64,000 bases of DNA from contig CAIOFO010000124.1 of assembly GCA_903857685.1 (NCBI GenBank), forward strand, positions 1 through 64,000. Direction: 5' to 3'. The position numbers were made by a program, and so were the translations under genes. This DNA is from an uncultured Alphaproteobacteria bacterium. GTDB lineage: Bacteria > Pseudomonadota > Alphaproteobacteria > Micropepsales > Micropepsaceae. The notes below the pieces were generated by a model. The model searched no databases, was not told the origin of the DNA, and saw only the letters and a list, made by a program, of their open reading frames with translations. Positions 59,964 to 64,000 of the stretch are shown here, piece by piece. Each line of letters starts with the position of its first letter. Position 1 is the stretch's first letter.

Positions 59964-60968
59964 TTACTTGACCTCGACCAGTTCGATCGCCTCATGGCTG
60001 GGACCTTCGATCATCACCGCGCGCGTGCCGCCGATCTTGAAGGGCTGGCGCAGGAAGGTGACTTTCTCGGCCTTCAGCTTGGCCACCCAGGCGTCGAGAT
60101 CGCTGACGGAAAGGCCGACATTGTCCATCAGGTGGCCGCGCGTGCCGACCAGCGGCTTGTCGGTCTGGTCCATGTACCAGTTCATCGCGACATCGCCGAA
60201 CAGCACGCCGGTGGTGGGATAGCGGTACATGCCCTCCTTGGTCAGCGACGGCCAGGTGGCGACGCCGCGATCCACATGGCAGTTGGCCTCGGTATAGACC
60301 GGCGCCGGCGGTGCCCCGGGGGCGGCCAGGCGCTGCGCCACATTGGCATTCAGGTGGGTGCGGTACCAGAGCTGGGCGCAGAAGGGTTCGTCTTCCCACA
60401 TGTGAATGTGATTCATGCGTTCCTGATTGTTGTTGCCCGCCACTTCGATCAGGGCATTGTCGGGACCGCTGAGATAGGCGAAGCCCGCGCCGCCCAGCGG
60501 CTTGACGCCCTTGGCCTGGGCATCCGCCATCTGTTCGCGCGTTTCGCCATTGCCGTATACGCCGCCAAGTCCGGGATAGCTGTCGCTGCTGATCGTCACC
60601 GCGCCTTCGCCAATGCCGGTCCAGAGCGGCGCGAATTTGAATTCCTGTGATAGGAGCGTGCCGACTTTCGCCCGCTCATCCACCGCGTTCCAGCCGAAAT
60701 GCCAATAGGCCGTGATCTGGGAATCGGCGACCGGCGGCATGGCCACCTTGTTGAACAGCAGCAGCACATTGTTGGGCGAGGATAGCGCCGGATAGCCTTC
60801 CCAGGTGGTGCGCTTGGTGTCCGGGAACGCCTTTGTGTAATAGGCGATGGCGGCGTCCGGATCGACGGTGTTGAGCATCAGGTGATGAAAGCCCGGCGCG
60901 GGCAGGTCGGCGGCGGCGGCCGGGCCGCAAGCCAGCAGCGCGGCGGCCAGAAAAATCCGTGTTTTCAT
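59964..60968 (-). CDS. Secreted VOC-family (glyoxalase-like) protein
   Basis: 334 residues from the ATG at 60968 (GGGGA upstream). A signal peptide ends at AAAADLPA. Two VOC (vicinal oxygen chelate) domains are likely: PGFHHLMLNTVDPDAAIAYYTKAFPDTKR in the first, HIHMWEDEPFCAQLWYRTHL and LVGTRGHLMDNVGLSVSDLDAWVAKLK in the second, ending IEGPSHEAIELVE. Metal-ligand histidines (H31-type, HIH, GHLMDN, PSHEAIE) are retained. A secreted glyoxalase/dioxygenase-like activity is possible; no substrate is implied by context. It lies 35 bases upstream of pyc and may share its transcript. Confidence 0.75.
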   Translation of the reverse strand: MKTRIFLAAALLACGPAAAADLPAPGFHHLMLNTVDPDAAIAYYTKAFPDTKRTTWEGYPALSSPNNVLLLFNKVAMPPVADSQITAYWHFGWNAVDERAKVGTLLSQEFKFAPLWTGIGEGAVTISSDSYPGLGGVYGNGETREQMADAQAKGVKPLGGAGFAYLSGPDNALIEVAGNNNQERMNHIHMWEDEPFCAQLWYRTHLNANVAQRLAAPGAPPAPVYTEANCHVDRGVATWPSLTKEGMYRYPTTGVLFGDVAMNWYMDQTDKPLVGTRGHLMDNVGLSVSDLDAWVAKLKAEKVTFLRQPFKIGGTRAVMIEGPSHEAIELVEVK

Positions 60969-61080
60969 CCCCATTCCCCTTTTTCTTCCATTTACCATCA
61001 TCGCGCCCTCAAAAAAAGGCGGCGAGCCGGCTTGATCCGGGAAACCTCCGGCAGGCAAGGAAGAAAAGCGGAAATGCCCT

Positions 61081-61965
61081 CTATTTCGGCAGCGGGACGG
61101 CGGTGGCGTTGTCCCGGATGCGGTCGCCCACCCACAAGATATTGCCGGCCGGTTCAATCGCCGTGGGTGTGGCAAGGCCGCCCAGCACCATCGTGACATG
61201 GCCGGCATCGCCGTCAATCGTGATCATGCTGGCGCGGTTGTTGCGGTTCTCGGCCACGAATATCGCATTGCCTGCGGCGCGCATGCCGTCCGGCCCCTTG
61301 AGGGGCGTGTCCAGCTTGATCGGCGCCACGGCGCCCGCCTTGCCCGCGGAATCCAGCGGCACCCGGTAAATCGTGCCCGCCTGCACATTGTTGACGTAGA
61401 GCACGCCGTTCAGGAAGGTCAGGCCGTCAATGCCGGTCAAATTGGCCTTGTCTTCCAGCACCAGTTCACCTTCGGCAGCGCCCGGCTTGAGGCGATAGAT
61501 CCGGCCATTGGTGGTGTCGCTGATGTAAAGCGCCTTGTCCGGCCCCACGCTCAAATCGTTGCAGAGATTGGTGGCGCCCGGCAGCGCCCAGCGCGACTTG
61601 GGCGCCCCGGTCTTCAGGTTGAAACCCAGCGCGGAACTGACGCGACCCTTGCCGTCCGCCGAGGGTTTGAGTTCGCAGGCCCACAAAGTGTTGGTGGCAG
61701 GTTCCGACAACACGCCCAGGAAGGTGACCGCGCCATCGGCGCTGGCGTCGATGAATTTCTTGGCTTCGGTGCCGCCCTTGGCGGAGCGATAGATGAACGG
61801 CTTGGTGGCGCTGCCCAGGATCAATCCGCCGTCCGGCGCCGCGGTGATGCTTTCGGGGCCGGCCCCGTTATCGAGGGTGGTGACGGTCAGATCGGCCAGG
61901 GCGGCGCTGGACGACAGCAGCAGCGCGGCGAACAAGGCCGTGGACAGCGTTGAAAAGCGGTTCAT
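61081..61965 (-). CDS. SMP-30/gluconolactonase-like beta-propeller protein, secreted
   Basis: 294 residues from the ATG at 61965, with GGGGA upstream. A signal peptide ends at SAALADLT. Propeller blades are seen in NGAGPESITAAPDGGLILGSATKPFIYR, NDLSVGPDKALYISDTTNGRIYRLKPG, GIDGLTFLNGVLYVNNVQAGTIYR and GPDGMRAAGNAIFVAENR. This resembles SMP-30/strictosidine-synthase-like lactonases; the metal-site residues were not verified. It is 110 bases upstream of the VOC gene on the same strand. AT-rich sequence just before its start could be its promoter. Confidence 0.75.
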   Translation of the reverse strand: MNRFSTLSTALFAALLLSSSAALADLTVTTLDNGAGPESITAAPDGGLILGSATKPFIYRSAKGGTEAKKFIDASADGAVTFLGVLSEPATNTLWACELKPSADGKGRVSSALGFNLKTGAPKSRWALPGATNLCNDLSVGPDKALYISDTTNGRIYRLKPGAAEGELVLEDKANLTGIDGLTFLNGVLYVNNVQAGTIYRVPLDSAGKAGAVAPIKLDTPLKGPDGMRAAGNAIFVAENRNNRASMITIDGDAGHVTMVLGGLATPTAIEPAGNILWVGDRIRDNATAVPLPK

Positions 61966-62114
61966 AATTTCCCCATTATATATGAGTTTTATAACGCGCC
62001 GGCGGACGGCGCAAAGCGTAATATTTTTCAAGCGCCGCGCCCAGACCGCGGTTCTGGAATACCGCGGCAATACAGGGATTGACTTCCCGCCGCCGCCAAA
62101 GTCATGTTACGGCC

Positions 62115-62480
62115 ATGCGGGAATTTCGCCACGCTCTTCTGCATCTTGCGCTTGCCGCAATGATCCTGCACGCCTTTTTGCCCGCAGGCTGGATGCCGAA
62201 CCTGCAAGAGGGCGGCCAGACCGCCCTTGTCATCTGCACCATGGACGGGGCGGTGGTGGACATGTCCGGCAAGGCCCTGCCCGGCAAGGACGATCCGCGC
62301 GCCCATGAATCCTGCCCCTTTGCGGCGGCGGCGCAGCCGGTGCCGGTCAACGACTTCATCGCCCTGGCGGCGCCCGAACTTTCCAGCAGCGCGGCGCCGC
62401 GCCATCTGGCGGCGGGACTTCAGGCCCGCCACGCCTCATACCTCCAGCCGGCCTCCCGCGCCCCGCCATCCCTGACCTGA
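62115..62480 (+). CDS. DUF2946-type protein next to a TonB-dependent receptor
   Basis: 121 residues from the ATG at 62115. A hydrophobic N-terminus (HALLHLALAAMILHAFLPAGWMP) carries the DUF2946 signature HxFxPxGWMP. It continues TALVICTMDGAVVDM and HESCPFAAAAQPVPVND, with two conserved cysteines that could bind metal. Such genes frequently precede copper- or iron-related TonB receptors, as here, where a receptor begins 65 bases downstream. It is exported or membrane-attached; function unknown. Confidence 0.72.
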   Translation: MREFRHALLHLALAAMILHAFLPAGWMPNLQEGGQTALVICTMDGAVVDMSGKALPGKDDPRAHESCPFAAAAQPVPVNDFIALAAPELSSSAAPRHLAAGLQARHASYLQPASRAPPSLT

Positions 62481-62545
62481 ACTGAGACTTTTCACGCGTC
62501 GCGGGATGAACCCGCGTGCCTTCTCAATTCATCAGGGGATTTTCC

Positions 62546-64000
62546 ATGTTCCGCTTCACCAATTTCCTGATGGGCACCACCGCGCTTGCGGCACTCTGCC
62601 TGTCATCCACGGCCCAGGCCCAGACGCAAGTCGCCGACAACGGCCCGGAAGCCGTCATTGTCACCGGCGTGCGCACCCAGGCCGATGTGCCCAACAAGAT
62701 CGAGGAAATCACCGCCGTAAAGGCGCAAGTCCAGGTCAACGCCGTCAATACCGAGGACATGCTCAAATACATTCCCTCGATCACCGTCCGGAAGCGCCAC
62801 TATGGCGATACCCAGGATCCGCTGGCAACGCGCACCAGCGGCGTCGGCGCCTCGGCCCGCAGCCTGCTCTATGTGGACGGCATCCTGATCTCATCGCCCA
62901 TCGGCAACAACAACACCAGCGCCTCGCCGCATTTCGGCATCGCCGCGCCCCAGGACATCAAGAATTTCGAGGTGCTGTACGGCCCCTTCGCCGCCGAATA
63001 TGGCGGCGGCTCGATCGGCGCGGTGCTGAACATCACCACCCGCATGCCGGACCAGCTTGAAATATACGCGGACGCGCTGGGGGCAGTGGAAAATTTCGAC
63101 CAATATTCCACCCATGAAACCAATGGCAGCTGGCAGTTGGCCGGCGGCATCGGCGACCGGGAGGGGGCCTTTTCCTGGCGGCTGTCCGCCAATCACCTGG
63201 ACACGCTCGCCCAGCCTCTGTCCTACGTCACCCTGACGCGGCCAGCCGCTACCAGCGCAGCCGGAACGGTGCTGACCGGCGCCTTCAATGACCTGAACCG
63301 CGCCGGCGTGCCCATCATCGAGATCGGCGCCAACGGCATCGAGGCGCAGGTTCAGGACACCGACACAGCCAAGCTGGCCTATGATTTCGGCGGCGGCTGG
63401 GAGGCGACCTACACCGCCAGCCTCTTCCACCAGATCGACAATGCCACAGCCGAGACCTATCTGCGGGATCCGGCCGGCAATCCCGTTTATTCCGGCAACA
63501 GCAACATCAACGGCTACAATTACAACATCGCCGCCAGCAGTTTTTCGGGCACGGTCTATGACTGGAACCAGACCGATCTGGCCCAGGCACTGACGCTCAA
63601 ATCGGGCAGCGATGGCGATTTCGCCTGGGAAGCGGTCGCCAGCGATTACAATTACCTGAACGACAAGCAGCGCGTGCCCACCACGGCGCTGCCCGGCGCC
63701 ACCACCGGCGGGGCGGGAACGCTCAACCGCCTGAACGGTACCGGCTGGTACACGCTGGACGGCAATGGCATCTGGCGCGGCTTGCCCGACCATGCAGTCA
63801 GTTTCGGCCTGCACCGCGATGCCGAGACTTTCGCGCAGGCCAAATACAATCTGGCCGACTGGATTCACAGCTCACCAACCTCCACGGCCACCCTGGCCAA
63901 GGGCCGCACCGCCACCAATGCGGTGTGGCTGCAGGACATCTGGGCCTTTGCGGACCAGTGGAAGGCGACCTTGGGCGCGCGAGTTGATGACTGGCGCGCC
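62546..64000 (+). CDS. TonB-dependent receptor, 3' end beyond the window
   Basis: The frame starts at the ATG at 62546 and is open to the window end (485 codons). A signal peptide ends at STAQAQTQ. A TonB-box-like EAVIVTGV is followed by the plug: AVNTEDMLKYIPSITVRKRH, SLLYVDGILISSP, DIKNFEVLYGPFAAEYGGGSIGAVLNITTR. The beta-barrel follows from about residue 175. It imports a metal complex or other ligand across the outer membrane using TonB energy. DUF2946 lies upstream. Substrate unknown; the C-terminal half is missing here only because of the window edge. Confidence 0.93.
   Translation, partial: MFRFTNFLMGTTALAALCLSSTAQAQTQVADNGPEAVIVTGVRTQADVPNKIEEITAVKAQVQVNAVNTEDMLKYIPSITVRKRHYGDTQDPLATRTSGVGASARSLLYVDGILISSPIGNNNTSASPHFGIAAPQDIKNFEVLYGPFAAEYGGGSIGAVLNITTRMPDQLEIYADALGAVENFDQYSTHETNGSWQLAGGIGDREGAFSWRLSANHLDTLAQPLSYVTLTRPAATSAAGTVLTGAFNDLNRAGVPIIEIGANGIEAQVQDTDTAKLAYDFGGGWEATYTASLFHQIDNATAETYLRDPAGNPVYSGNSNINGYNYNIAASSFSGTVYDWNQTDLAQALTLKSGSDGDFAWEAVASDYNYLNDKQRVPTTALPGATTGGAGTLNRLNGTGWYTLDGNGIWRGLPDHAVSFGLHRDAETFAQAKYNLADWIHSSPTSTATLAKGRTATNAVWLQDIWAFADQWKATLGARVDDWRA

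Overview
The window looks like chromosomal DNA of a GC-rich, facultatively respiring alphaproteobacterium. The evidence is an ALAS-type hemA (C4 heme pathway), a TPR/GT41 glycosyltransferase, a PQQ dehydrogenase, a HiPIP, many Tat-exported molybdoenzymes and FNR/FixK-type promoter boxes. No rRNA, tRNA, CRISPR array or replication origin was seen. The left edge holds the tail of an IS3-family transposase, and the right edge cuts a TonB-dependent receptor.

Bases 1-14.9 kb form a heme and cytochrome c island that reads as less GC-rich than the rest. It holds hemJ, a decayed hemerythrin, a His/Cys-rich periplasmic protein, a hexaheme cytochrome / 4Fe-4S / NrfD quinol-oxidoreductase operon with no catalytic subunit, several mono- and multiheme cytochromes c, a CBS-domain membrane protein, a MocR-like regulator with a degenerate PLP site, a stand-alone ccmE, hemA and a small cytochrome c. 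Five perfect TTGAT-N4-ATCAA boxes occur only here. Four lie upstream of hemJ, ccmE, hemA and a cytochrome c, which suggests that low oxygen (or NO) induces heme synthesis, heme delivery and the cytochromes together.

Bases 14.9-32.4 kb are mixed. They contain a head-to-head pair of 5'-truncated genes (amidohydrolase and PepSY-TM), a YdcF-type protein, an overlapping pair of protein/glycan glycosyltransferases (GT41 and beta-4-GalT-like), a secreted cupin-like protein, a first two-subunit molybdenum hydroxylase, a diheme cytochrome c, a PAP2-like protein, a PQQ dehydrogenase with its cytochrome c, a DUF2189 membrane protein and a secreted alpha/beta hydrolase.

Bases 32.5-55.2 kb are a molybdenum supercluster. 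They hold a ModE-type regulator, a second hydroxylase (2Fe-2S, triheme cytochrome c, Mo subunit), a HiPIP, and a third hydroxylase. The third operon also encodes an FAD subunit with four extra cysteines, a 48-residue membrane protein missed by simple length cut-offs, a cytochrome b, a helical protein and a 6PGDH-like dehydrogenase. Next come modABC, moeA, moaABCDE, a split XdhC whose second half is fused to a MocA-like cytidylyltransferase, and a cytochrome b / sulfite-oxidase-family pair. Cofactor supply, molybdate uptake, insertion and user enzymes therefore sit side by side.

Bases 55.2-64 kb hold an NHL-repeat protein, pyruvate carboxylase, a VOC protein, an SMP-30-like protein, a DUF2946 protein and the start of a TonB-dependent receptor.
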